Shown here: piece by piece, positions 16,845 to 25,124 of the stretch | Layout of the letters: the number at the start of each line of letters is the position of its first letter | Numbering within the stretch: the stretch's first letter is position 1 | Source of the DNA: Alphaproteobacteria bacterium | Lineage (GTDB): Bacteria; Pseudomonadota; Alphaproteobacteria; Rickettsiales; SXRF01 | Reading direction: 5' to 3' | DNA length: 37,887 bases | Assembly (NCBI GenBank): GCA_025360605.1 | Contig: JANYBV010000054.1 | Location: 1-37,887, forward strand | Notes under the pieces: generated by a model | Databases searched by the model: none | The model's input: only the letters and a program-made list of their open reading frames with translations | What the model was told of the DNA's origin: nothing | Position numbers and translations under genes: made by a program

Positions 16845-16904
16845 CAAGGCAATGGTTGAGCAGTTTTTTGCCGTGAAACCACTTTCCCTGCAAGCCATGC
16901 CTTG
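16845..16904. promoter_or_regulatory. Long hairpin in the pheA/metX divergent leader
   Basis: CAAGGCA (16845-16851) pairs with TGCCTTG (16898-16904). Inside it, TGG pairs with CCA and TTG with CAA, and CAG with CTG (16861-16863 with 16888-16890), giving about 17 pairs with two small bulges around a 24-base loop. An alternative stem pairs AACCAT (16836-16841) with ATGGTT (16852-16857), and AACCA at 16877-16881 can also pair with TGGTT. The mutually exclusive pairings resemble a switchable leader upstream of metX, but no known riboswitch consensus was recognised. Confidence 0.5.
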
Positions 16905-16940
16905 ACCTCCGATTGTCGTTGCAATATCAATAAGAAACCT

Positions 16941-18101
16941 ATGGTAAAATCATTCTTTGGCGCTAACTACCGCGAAGTCGAGATCGGCGAGATTGTAACT
17001 CTTGCCCGAAATGAGCCGCTGACACTTGAATGTGGCGTGAAGGTCAGTAATTTTCCCCTTGCATTTCAAACCTATGGGACATTAAACGCCAAGCGCAATA
17101 ACGCCATACTTGTGTGTCATGCGCTGACGGGCGACCAGTATCTTTGCGGCACCCATCCGGTGACAGGAAAATCCGGCTGGTGGGACCGCATGGTCGGGGC
17201 TGGAAAACCCATCGATACGAACCGCTTTTTTGTCATCTGCTCGAATGTCATCGGCAGCTGCCTCGGCTCGTTTGGCCCCAAGGAAACCGACCCCGCGACA
17301 GGCAAACCCTACGGCCTTTCATTCCCGTTCATCACCGTCACCGACATGGTAAAGGCGCAGGCACTGCTCCTCGATCACTTCGGAATCGAGAAATTATTTG
17401 CTGTGATTGGCGGGTCTATGGGGGGGATGCAGGTGCTAGAATGGGCGACACGCTATCCCGAACGCCTGCACGCAGCCGCCCCGATTGCAACTGCCACACG
17501 CCAGTCCGCACAAAACATTGCCTTCCATGAAATCGGCAGGCAGGCCATCATGGCCGACCCCGATTGGTGCGACGGCGAGTATGTTGCACAGCATAAATAT
17601 CCGGCCAAAGGCCTTGCCGTGGCGCGCATGGCAGCGCATGTCACCTATCTTTCACAGGAAATGCTTCAGGAAAAATTTGGCCGCAATCTGCAAGATCGGG
17701 AGGATTATACCTATGGGTTTGATGCCGATTTCAAAGTGGAAAGCTACCTGCGGCATCAGGGGGCAAATTTTGTCGACCGTTTTGATGCCAACTCCTATCT
17801 ATACCTTACACGCGCGGCCAGTTACTTCGATCTGACCCAAGGCGGAAAAATCAAACTGACAGATGTGTTTGCCGGTACAAAAGTGCGCTATTGTGTGGTA
17901 TCGTTTTCCAGTGACTGGTTGTACTCCTCCGTTGAAAGCAGGAATCTGGTGCGCGCCCTGAATGCCGTTGCTGCGAATGTCAGCTTTACCGAAATTAATT
18001 GCGACAAGGGGCATGATTCGTTCCTGCTCGACGTTCCGGAATTCGACTCGGTGATTACCGGATTTATCCAAGGTTCGGCCAGCTTATATGGAGTGGATTG
18101 A
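16941..18101 (+). CDS. metX: Homoserine O-acetyltransferase (MetX family)
   Basis: An alpha/beta-hydrolase-fold acyltransferase activating homoserine for methionine synthesis; family members use acetyl-CoA or succinyl-CoA. Motifs are FQTYGTLN near the start, CHALTGDQ, the nucleophile elbow GGSMGGMQ with Ser159, a later Asp in FSSDWLY and the catalytic His in GHDSFL. A TTG at 16902 would add 13 residues, but the ATG at 16941 directly before the conserved region is preferred. It has 386 residues, a normal length. It heads a unit with a metallophosphatase and metW. Confidence 0.93.
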   Translation: MVKSFFGANYREVEIGEIVTLARNEPLTLECGVKVSNFPLAFQTYGTLNAKRNNAILVCHALTGDQYLCGTHPVTGKSGWWDRMVGAGKPIDTNRFFVICSNVIGSCLGSFGPKETDPATGKPYGLSFPFITVTDMVKAQALLLDHFGIEKLFAVIGGSMGGMQVLEWATRYPERLHAAAPIATATRQSAQNIAFHEIGRQAIMADPDWCDGEYVAQHKYPAKGLAVARMAAHVTYLSQEMLQEKFGRNLQDREDYTYGFDADFKVESYLRHQGANFVDRFDANSYLYLTRAASYFDLTQGGKIKLTDVFAGTKVRYCVVSFSSDWLYSSVESRNLVRALNAVAANVSFTEINCDKGHDSFLLDVPEFDSVITGFIQGSASLYGVD

Positions 18102-19126
18102 TGATAAAAAAATATGACATTATCGGCGATATTCACGGCTATGGCGAAGAACTGAAATCCCTCCTTGATAAGCTGGGCTACAAACAGGATGCCAACGGCA
18201 CCTATGTGCCGCCGGAACCGGACAGGATGGCAGTGTTCACTGGGGATTATATCGACCGTGGGCGGGAAAATTTTGAAGTCATCAATATCGTGCGCAACAT
18301 GGTGAATGCCGGCCATGCCCGCGCGATCATGGGTAATCATGACCTGAACGCCGGATTATTCCATACTCTGCATCCGGAAAAACAGAAACCGTTGCGCAAA
18401 CATGATGAAAAAAACGTCCGCCAGCATCAGGCCTACCTTGACGAACATAATGCTGATCTGGAGCAGGGAGAGAAAAATATCGCATGGTTGAAATCGCTGC
18501 CGGTGTGCCTTGAGCTGGACGGCCTGCGTTTTGTCCATGCCATGTGGGATGCACCTTCGCTGGATTGTCTGCGTAAGGCTGGCATAATGCTTAATGATAA
18601 CACCATCGCCCCTGACCGTTGGCACGATCTGGAATGGCAACGGCAAAAACCGGAACAGACCCCCGAATTCGAGGCAATCGAGCTGCTGACGAAAGGGTTT
18701 GAGATACAGCTTCCGCTTGGGGTTTCCTTTATGGATGGTGACGGGCACAAAAGAAAAAAAGCACGTTTGAAATGGTGGGCCAATCCGGACAAGCCCGACC
18801 TGATGTTACATGAGGTGGTGTTGGACGTTCCACCGGAATCGATACCCGACATGCGGGCATCGGATGAGATTAAAAATGAAATACGCAGATTGCAACAATT
18901 AGAAGGAAATACGGTATTTTTCGGGCATTACTGGCAACGGGGTGAACACCCAACCGTTGAAACAAATAGTGCGATTTGTATCGACCAGAGCGTCGCCAAG
19001 GATGGTCACCTTGCGGCTGCAACGGTTACTGTAGAGGATGGACAGATGCAAAACATGGAATTTACCTCTGTCAAAAGCCGCCCTCCTTTTGTTCCACCGC
19101 CTGCAAAAGCGGTTAGCGCGCTATGA
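18101..19126 (+). CDS. Calcineurin-like metallophosphoesterase
   Basis: A 341-residue protein with the metallophosphatase signatures DIIGDIHGYGEEL, FTGDYIDRGREN and MGNHDLNAG, plus a later FFGHYWQRGE, giving the ligands of a dinuclear metal centre. It resembles the diadenosine-tetraphosphatase/PrpE group; the substrate is not certain. The C-terminus ends in a proline-rich stretch (SRPPFVPPPAKA). The ATG overlaps the metX stop by one base and the gene overlaps metW by 4 bases, so it sits inside what is normally a metX-metW pair. Confidence 0.88.
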   Translation: MIKKYDIIGDIHGYGEELKSLLDKLGYKQDANGTYVPPEPDRMAVFTGDYIDRGRENFEVINIVRNMVNAGHARAIMGNHDLNAGLFHTLHPEKQKPLRKHDEKNVRQHQAYLDEHNADLEQGEKNIAWLKSLPVCLELDGLRFVHAMWDAPSLDCLRKAGIMLNDNTIAPDRWHDLEWQRQKPEQTPEFEAIELLTKGFEIQLPLGVSFMDGDGHKRKKARLKWWANPDKPDLMLHEVVLDVPPESIPDMRASDEIKNEIRRLQQLEGNTVFFGHYWQRGEHPTVETNSAICIDQSVAKDGHLAAATVTVEDGQMQNMEFTSVKSRPPFVPPPAKAVSAL

Positions 19127-19725
19127 TACTACGCCCCGACCTTAAGGCTATCGCTGATATGGTGGATGCAGGTTCGTCATTACTCGATATCGGTTGCGGC
19201 GAGGGGGAGCTTTTGTCGTGGCTTTTGGAGCATAAAAAAGTATCCGGCCGTGGTATTGAACTCAGCCAGAGTGGCGTGAACCGCTGCATTGCACGCGGTC
19301 TTTCCGTGATTCAGGGGGATGCCGACACCGATCTTCAATATTATCCCGATCAGGCGTATGATTATGCGGTGCTTGGCCAAACTATCCAGACACTCCGCCA
19401 GCCGCAGGATGTGCTGATTCAACTGGTGCGTATCGCCCGCCACGCCATTGTGTCTGTGCCCAATTTCGGACATTGGAAAAATCGCCTTTACCTTGCGTTA
19501 ATGGGTAAAATGCCGGTAACCAAAACGCTTTCCTATCAGTGGTATGATACCCCCAACATCCATTTCTGTACGATTACGGATTTTGTTAATTTATGCGAAA
19601 GTCTGAATCTGGTGGTTGAAAAAAGACTCTATGTCACCAATCAGGGTGACCCTAATATATTCAATAATAAAGGATTATTTGCTAATGTGTTCGGCGAGCA
19701 GGGTATTTTTATGATTCGTCGCTAA
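19123..19725 (+). CDS. metW: Methionine biosynthesis protein MetW
   Basis: MetW is a SAM-methyltransferase-like protein that in proteobacteria works together with MetX. The 200-residue protein has the motif SLLDIGCGEGELLSWL and later YAVLGQTIQTLRQP and VPNFGHWKNRLYLALMGKMPVT, which are characteristic of MetW. It overlaps the preceding phosphatase stop (ATGA). Functional dependence of MetX on MetW is known in some proteobacteria and is assumed, not shown, here. Confidence 0.93.
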   Translation: MILRPDLKAIADMVDAGSSLLDIGCGEGELLSWLLEHKKVSGRGIELSQSGVNRCIARGLSVIQGDADTDLQYYPDQAYDYAVLGQTIQTLRQPQDVLIQLVRIARHAIVSVPNFGHWKNRLYLALMGKMPVTKTLSYQWYDTPNIHFCTITDFVNLCESLNLVVEKRLYVTNQGDPNIFNNKGLFANVFGEQGIFMIRR

Positions 19726-19763
19726 TTAGCAAATAATTATCATTTTAATCATAGACTTACCCG

Positions 19764-22700
19764 ATGATCAAAAAGCCAAAAAAAGGACTACCCCCTAAAC
19801 AGCTAAAAATAGCGGTGGGATCCCTTATTGCGGTGCTTTTCATACTGGGGCTTATCCTTATTGCCCAAGGGTTCATTGATACTAAAAATTATAGCGAACA
19901 AATCGTTGCTGCGATTCAAAATCAGACTAACCGCAAAGTGACGATTAAAGGCACAGCCACCATTACCCTGCTGCCAACGCCGACATTATTTATCCCCGGA
20001 CTGGAACTACGCGATCCGGCGAGTGATAAGCCTGCACCTGCGGTTACCATCAACATGACCAGCATTCAGGTTTCGTTGTTATCTGTTTTCTCCGACAAGC
20101 TTCGTATCTCGAATATTACCATGGATCACCCGATTCTGGAGCTTGTGCAGGCAGAAGATAATCATCTGTATCTCGACTGGATAAATACCACGCTTTTGAA
20201 AGCACTTTCAGATAATGCGACCACCGGAGCGGCCATAAAGATCGTCGTGAATGATGGTAAAATACTTTACCGTAACAACCAGACAGAGAAAAACCTTAGT
20301 ATTGATGGCATTTACAGCACTGTATTCAGCGGTAAAAACCTTGATGCTTCCGGTATATTTTCTCTTGCCGGCCATGATCTGAATTTTACGCTGAGCGCTG
20401 CCGGAGTTACGGATAAGGATGTCAAAAAAACCGCACCCTTCCTTTTGAAGCTCACTTCAGGTCCCAAGGATTTCCTTGAACTTAAGGGGGATATGGACAT
20501 GTCCGGCGATTTACCTGACCTCAAGGGTAAATTTGCACTGAAAGTAGAAAACGCTCCCAGCTGGATGAAAGCGATCAGGCCTCAGGAAAAGCAGCTACTA
20601 TTGCAGCAGGTGGCTAATCAGTTGCGTAAAAATGATGGCGGCGATGGCAAGGTGGCGTTACCTCTTGAGATCAATAGTGAATGGTCGTCCAACGGGCTGA
20701 GCGTTGAAATGAAAGACATGACACTTCAGGGGCTTGGATCCGGCGGCGCAGGCGCAATTGATGTTTCATGGAAGGATTGGAAGCCTGATGTGAATATTGA
20801 TATGAAATTTTCCGGCTTTAATTACGATCAGTGGAGTCAGTTTCTTGTTGCGGGATTTGGTAAATCGGATGGGGAATTGATTGTGTATCATCAGGTCAAC
20901 GAGGTGCCGGATAACCCTATACCGAATAATATAAGCATCCTTCTGACGTTGAAAGCCGATGAAATCTACTATGGGCAGCAGGTGTGGAAAGAAGCACAGA
21001 TGTCTACAACTATTGGCTCTGGTGCGGTAACGGTCAATCAGTTTAACGTCAAACTTCAGGGGGAATCGCGCCTCACGGTGTTTGGTGTGATCTCCCCGTC
21101 GCCCACGGGTGACCTGCGTTTTGAAGGAAGCATGGAAACCAATGGTAAGTCGTTGCGCCAGACACTGACGGTATTTGATCCAACGGCTGTGGATTTGCCG
21201 GAAACTGGGTTCGGAGACTTTTTCGCGCATTCCAATATGTTCATTTCTTCTGAACAGCTTCGTTTATCAGAAGCGGATGTGAAGCTTGGTGACCTGCATC
21301 TTAACGGCGGTCTGGTGGCATATTTCGATGCCAATCCACGCGTTGAAGCAGATATCAAACTTAAAAATATCAGCTTTGACTATTTCCGTGACGTATGGCG
21401 TGAAAGGCAAAAAACGTCCGATCAGCAGGAGGATTTTTTCCTGAAGTTCGATAAGAGCATGAGCTTTAGCTGGTTAAAAAAACTCTCTACCGCCATCGAT
21501 TTTAAAATTTACGTTGAGCATTTTACCTTCCTCGACCGCAATGGCGAGAATGCGTCATTCCGTTTGTATGCGAAAAATGGTGATCTTGGTGTGTATGACA
21601 TCAACTTCATCTATCCATCCGATATTACGAAGGGATATTTCAAGTTAAACGTCAACGGTGAACAACGGGCCTTGTTGTTGAACCTGACGACAAGTCAGCT
21701 GAATACCGATTATTTCAATGCTGCGCCTTACCGCTCAACACCGGTCAATCTTCCGCTCAGCCATTCAAACTCTTCCACAACAGCAGCACCATCAGACGCA
21801 ACTGAACCAGCCGCATCAACGAACGACGTGACCGATAAAAAAACAGATGCCTCTTCCCCTGCGGCTGTAACTGCGGCAACGGATCCTGCCACTGCCGAAT
21901 CCGCAGCGACATCACCTGCGGTGGCTGCCAGCGACAGCACCGATAAAACCACAGCCTCATCGGTAGCGGATGTCACTAAAGAGAAAACAGATGCCGCAAC
22001 AACACCGGCTACTGCGGAAGTGCCTGTTGAGAACGCGACGGATACTAAAAAACTGGAAATCAAACCACAGGCAAATACCATATTGCTGGCTGATAACAGT
22101 GAAGCGATTGTTCCGCCGCGCCCTTTGGGTGGCATTGATGACATGGTTAAAAAGAAAGATAAGCTTGATCCTCATTTTGCAGGTGAAAACAAGAAAAACT
22201 GGTCGGAAAAATTACTCGATATGAGCTGGCTGAACGGCTTTAGTGGTGAGCTGGAGCTTAATGTCGGGCGGTTGACGCATAAAGACGTTACGGTTGGAAA
22301 CCTGAAGTTGAAATCCTCCTTCGGTAAAGACCTTGTGATGTTTAAAACGCTCAGTTTCTCTTACTGGGGTGGGCAATGCAGTATTCTTGGGTCACTTTAC
22401 GGTGGGAAAGTGCCTGGATTTTCCATTAGCTTTACACTGGTGGATGCACAGGTACAGCAATTACTGGGATCACTGACACAACGTCAGAATATTAGTGGTC
22501 AGGTTAGCGTTAGTGCCTCGGTGACATCCTCTGGCGTGAATATTTTATCATGGGTATCTCAGGCAGAGGGTAAGATGGTGGTCATTGGCCGCAATATTTA
22601 TGTGCAGGGCATTAATATGCAGGGAGTTGTTGATAGTGTGGCCATCTCGCGCACATCTTCCGACGTACTCAACAGTGTGAATCGTTCGATCTTTAACGGC

Positions 22701-22985
22701 TTTACCATTTTCTCGGTGGATGGCAATCTGAACATCAAGAATGGTGCGATACGCACACCGGGAATAGGGCTTCGTACTGCTTCGAGTATTGGTAACCTCA
22801 CAGGTGAGTTAAGGCTTGTTCCATGGACTCTGGAGCTTTCGGCCTTATTTCAGTTTCCTGCCATGTCCAATGAAACGGTGCCCACGCTTACTGTACAATA
22901 TTCCGGCACGCCGGATTCAGGAGAATTAAAGACCGATACGTCTTCGCTTGAATCCTTCGTTGCAAAACGTATCATAAGCCAGTGA
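19764..22985 (+). CDS. AsmA-family protein
   Basis: A 1073-residue protein with one N-terminal membrane segment (about residues 15-37) and a large periplasmic part. The AsmA N-terminal pattern is present: after the membrane helix, QNQTNRKVTIKG and TPTLFIPGLELRDPAS. The C-terminal AsmA region has SGQVSVSASVTSSGVN and a series of beta-strands ending near GNLTGELRLVPWTLEL. AsmA-like proteins are linked to outer-membrane biogenesis and intermembrane lipid transport. A Ser/Thr/Ala/Asp-rich insert (about 667-765) splits the beta-rich parts. It follows metW after 38 bases. Confidence 0.85.
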   Translation: MIKKPKKGLPPKQLKIAVGSLIAVLFILGLILIAQGFIDTKNYSEQIVAAIQNQTNRKVTIKGTATITLLPTPTLFIPGLELRDPASDKPAPAVTINMTSIQVSLLSVFSDKLRISNITMDHPILELVQAEDNHLYLDWINTTLLKALSDNATTGAAIKIVVNDGKILYRNNQTEKNLSIDGIYSTVFSGKNLDASGIFSLAGHDLNFTLSAAGVTDKDVKKTAPFLLKLTSGPKDFLELKGDMDMSGDLPDLKGKFALKVENAPSWMKAIRPQEKQLLLQQVANQLRKNDGGDGKVALPLEINSEWSSNGLSVEMKDMTLQGLGSGGAGAIDVSWKDWKPDVNIDMKFSGFNYDQWSQFLVAGFGKSDGELIVYHQVNEVPDNPIPNNISILLTLKADEIYYGQQVWKEAQMSTTIGSGAVTVNQFNVKLQGESRLTVFGVISPSPTGDLRFEGSMETNGKSLRQTLTVFDPTAVDLPETGFGDFFAHSNMFISSEQLRLSEADVKLGDLHLNGGLVAYFDANPRVEADIKLKNISFDYFRDVWRERQKTSDQQEDFFLKFDKSMSFSWLKKLSTAIDFKIYVEHFTFLDRNGENASFRLYAKNGDLGVYDINFIYPSDITKGYFKLNVNGEQRALLLNLTTSQLNTDYFNAAPYRSTPVNLPLSHSNSSTTAAPSDATEPAASTNDVTDKKTDASSPAAVTAATDPATAESAATSPAVAASDSTDKTTASSVADVTKEKTDAATTPATAEVPVENATDTKKLEIKPQANTILLADNSEAIVPPRPLGGIDDMVKKKDKLDPHFAGENKKNWSEKLLDMSWLNGFSGELELNVGRLTHKDVTVGNLKLKSSFGKDLVMFKTLSFSYWGGQCSILGSLYGGKVPGFSISFTLVDAQVQQLLGSLTQRQNISGQVSVSASVTSSGVNILSWVSQAEGKMVVIGRNIYVQGINMQGVVDSVAISRTSSDVLNSVNRSIFNGFTIFSVDGNLNIKNGAIRTPGIGLRTASSIGNLTGELRLVPWTLELSALFQFPAMSNETVPTLTVQYSGTPDSGELKTDTSSLESFVAKRIISQ
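21762..22058 (+). repeat. Low-complexity Ala/Thr/Ser/Asp-rich insert in the AsmA-like protein
   Basis: This in-frame segment encodes about 99 residues dominated by Ala, Thr, Ser and Asp. An imperfect unit recurs three times: DVTDKKTDASS, DSTDKTTASS and DVTKEKTDAAT. It is probably a disordered linker joining two folded parts of the protein. Confidence 0.7.
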
Positions 22986-23004
22986 TGGGCAGGTAACGAA
23001 AAGT

Positions 23005-24297
23005 ATGACAATCCACTTCGTCAATAAAACCCCCGAGGCCAAACTGATGCAGATGCTTGGAAGCAAGCAGCTGAAAGCTGACGGCTGGATTGCGATCCAC
23101 TTCCATTTATCGGATTTACTGGACGAGTATAAAAGCGAATACCAGATCAAGATTGCCATCAATTTAATCAACGATCTGCTCAAAAATTACGACGGTACCA
23201 TTTTCCTTCTTGGTGATTACAGCATTATGGTGGTGTGCTACCGCATGGAGCCTGTCATCAAAGAAAAACTGACGTTCCAGCTGCGTTACCTGTATATGGA
23301 TGACCCGCTGGCCTACACGGAAACCGGACAGGAAAACCCCAAATTCTGTAATGTCTACGACCTGAAACGTGACTGGCAGGAGTTTTTTGCGCTCTGTTCG
23401 CACCGGATGGTGATGTCCACACGAAAAGCAACGGCAGCCACGCCTTTCGAACGGTCTGAAGTAAAGATTCCTGTGATCGAACAGGCCGAGGCGCAGCATG
23501 TTGAAACGATATTGCCCAGCATTGCGGCAGCGGCGGGTATTGATCACGGAGAGTTGAGCGCTTCACAACTTGCTGTCATCGAAAACAACCTCCGTGGGGC
23601 GGATGTGCAGGCGGCAATTCGTCGCCAGCCAGTGTGTGCAGTGTTGGCGGATACAAAAATACGCCGCGTGTTCGACGAGCTGTATCTCAACATCACCCAT
23701 TTGCGCCGGATGATCAAATCGGATGTCGACTTCCTGAGTAACCGCTGGCTATTTAAATACATCACTCATATTCTGGATGAGCGCATGATCGACCTGCTGC
23801 GGAGCAAGCCGGAGCGCTATCTGGATAGCCCGATCAGTATCAACCTGAACGTAGAAACATTGCTCTCAAGCCGCTTTGCCGAGTTTGATGCTTCCATCAG
23901 CCCCGCCAATAAAGTGGCGATCGTGCTGGAAATTCCCATCATTGATATCTTTGCCGATATGGCGGCTTATATGCTTGCGCGTAACGAGGTGCAGAAACTT
24001 GGCTACCGTGTCTGTCTGGATGGTGTTACCACCTCCAGCTTCACCAGTATCAACCGTGAGAAACTGGGACTTGATTTGGTCAAAATGCAATGGAATGCCG
24101 ATATGGATGCCGACCTTCAAAGCGATGAAAGCAAGGCACTCATTGACGCGGTGCAGGCTACGGGCACGAACCGCCTCATTCTTTGCCGCTGCGATAATAA
24201 AAGCGCGGTGGAATATGGGCAAGCACTTGGAATATCCCTCTATCAGGGCCGGTATCTGGATAGTTTGCTGAACCCTACCTCGAAGATTGAAAATTGA
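23005..24297 (+). CDS. Degenerate EAL-domain protein
   Basis: The 430-residue protein carries an EAL-like domain from about residue 275: SPISINLNVETLL, LEIPIIDI (strand with the conserved E), GYRVCLDGV at residues 334-341, and GQALGISLYQGRYL from 405. The DDFG pair of active c-di-GMP phosphodiesterases reads LDGV, losing the first Asp, and the later metal-binding Glu segment reads LCRCDNKSAV. It is therefore probably inactive and may act as a binding or scaffold protein. The N-terminal 130 residues, with IFLLGDYSIMVVCY, could be a remnant GGDEF-like fold, which is uncertain. The start follows the AsmA-like gene by 19 bases. Confidence 0.7.
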   Translation: MTIHFVNKTPEAKLMQMLGSKQLKADGWIAIHFHLSDLLDEYKSEYQIKIAINLINDLLKNYDGTIFLLGDYSIMVVCYRMEPVIKEKLTFQLRYLYMDDPLAYTETGQENPKFCNVYDLKRDWQEFFALCSHRMVMSTRKATAATPFERSEVKIPVIEQAEAQHVETILPSIAAAAGIDHGELSASQLAVIENNLRGADVQAAIRRQPVCAVLADTKIRRVFDELYLNITHLRRMIKSDVDFLSNRWLFKYITHILDERMIDLLRSKPERYLDSPISINLNVETLLSSRFAEFDASISPANKVAIVLEIPIIDIFADMAAYMLARNEVQKLGYRVCLDGVTTSSFTSINREKLGLDLVKMQWNADMDADLQSDESKALIDAVQATGTNRLILCRCDNKSAVEYGQALGISLYQGRYLDSLLNPTSKIEN

Positions 24298-24335
24298 CGG
24301 CGTATTATCATTAATCAGAAGGACACACCCTAGTT

Positions 24336-25124
24336 ATGTTTGAAGCCGTTGCAGGAGTTAAATTCGGATTTATTTTATGCGGTATCATCTGGGCGGTTAC
24401 GCTTGGTTTTGCTGCGGGTAATTATGCGTGCAGTCTGGTGCATCGCCTTCCGCGTGGTCGATTGCTGCTGGATAAAAAACCGTATTGCGGGCATTGCGGC
24501 ACGCCTTTGGAGGTGAGGGATCTTTTCCCTGTGGTGTCTGCGGTGATGCTGCGGCACAAATGCCGCTATTGCCATACACCGTTTCCAGTATCGCACACAT
24601 GGACCGAAGTGCTGGTGGGGTTACTTTTTGTATTCGCATTTCTGGAATACAGTTTTAACGACCAGTTTTTACTGATCGTGTGTATTGGCATTTTCCTTAT
24701 TACCCTTGCCGCCATCGAGGCCAACGAGAACATGATTATGGGTAAAATTGTGCTGTGTGTGGTGGTTTTTGGTATGCTGTACCGAACGTTGCAGGACCAT
24801 ACGATTTTTGATTTTTTCCTCGGAGCGCTGTATGGCTTATTCCTGAGCGCGCTTGTCTGGCGCAAGGACATCAAGCCGCTGGGGCATATCTATACACTTC
24901 CCACGCCGATGATGCTTTCGGCGGTTGGTGGTTTGTGTGTGGGCAGCAAAGATATTCTGACATTCTTTGTTCTATTTGGTGTTTTCTACTCCATCGACTG
25001 GGTGGTCAGAAAGCTATTCCACGCGCAAAGAGGGCCGCTGATTACCGTAGCGTTTGGTTTGGCGGTGATGATTCCTGTGATGTATCCTAATTACAGCGCA
25101 CTATTCCACGCATTGCCGAAATAG
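24336..25124 (+). CDS. Prepilin-peptidase-like membrane protein, probably inactive
   Basis: A 262-residue polytopic membrane protein. Its N-terminus matches the prepilin peptidase (PilD/GspO) pattern: a membrane helix, NYACSLVHRLPRG, then two CxxC pairs (C51/C54 and C76/C79) flanking a conserved stretch, as in the DiS_P_DiS domain. The two catalytic Asp of active peptidases seem lost: the first site reads LAAIEANENM (Glu128 instead of Asp) and the GxGD segment appears as LPTPMMLSAVGG. It may be a non-proteolytic paralogue. Six or seven further membrane segments follow. It ends with its stop abutting that of the convergent glmS. Confidence 0.7.
   Translation: MFEAVAGVKFGFILCGIIWAVTLGFAAGNYACSLVHRLPRGRLLLDKKPYCGHCGTPLEVRDLFPVVSAVMLRHKCRYCHTPFPVSHTWTEVLVGLLFVFAFLEYSFNDQFLLIVCIGIFLITLAAIEANENMIMGKIVLCVVVFGMLYRTLQDHTIFDFFLGALYGLFLSALVWRKDIKPLGHIYTLPTPMMLSAVGGLCVGSKDILTFFVLFGVFYSIDWVVRKLFHAQRGPLITVAFGLAVMIPVMYPNYSALFHALPK

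Noticed and set aside
16770-16900. Possible short attenuator peptide on the minus strand before pheA
   Set aside because: A 43-codon frame exists, but it has no enrichment in Phe, Tyr or Trp codons, so amino-acid-sensing attenuation is unlikely.
16775-16940. Possible SAM-II riboswitch before metX
   Set aside because: The hairpin is present, but the conserved GTTAAAC and GCTAAA-type segments expected after the first stem were not found; it is reported only as an unassigned structured leader.
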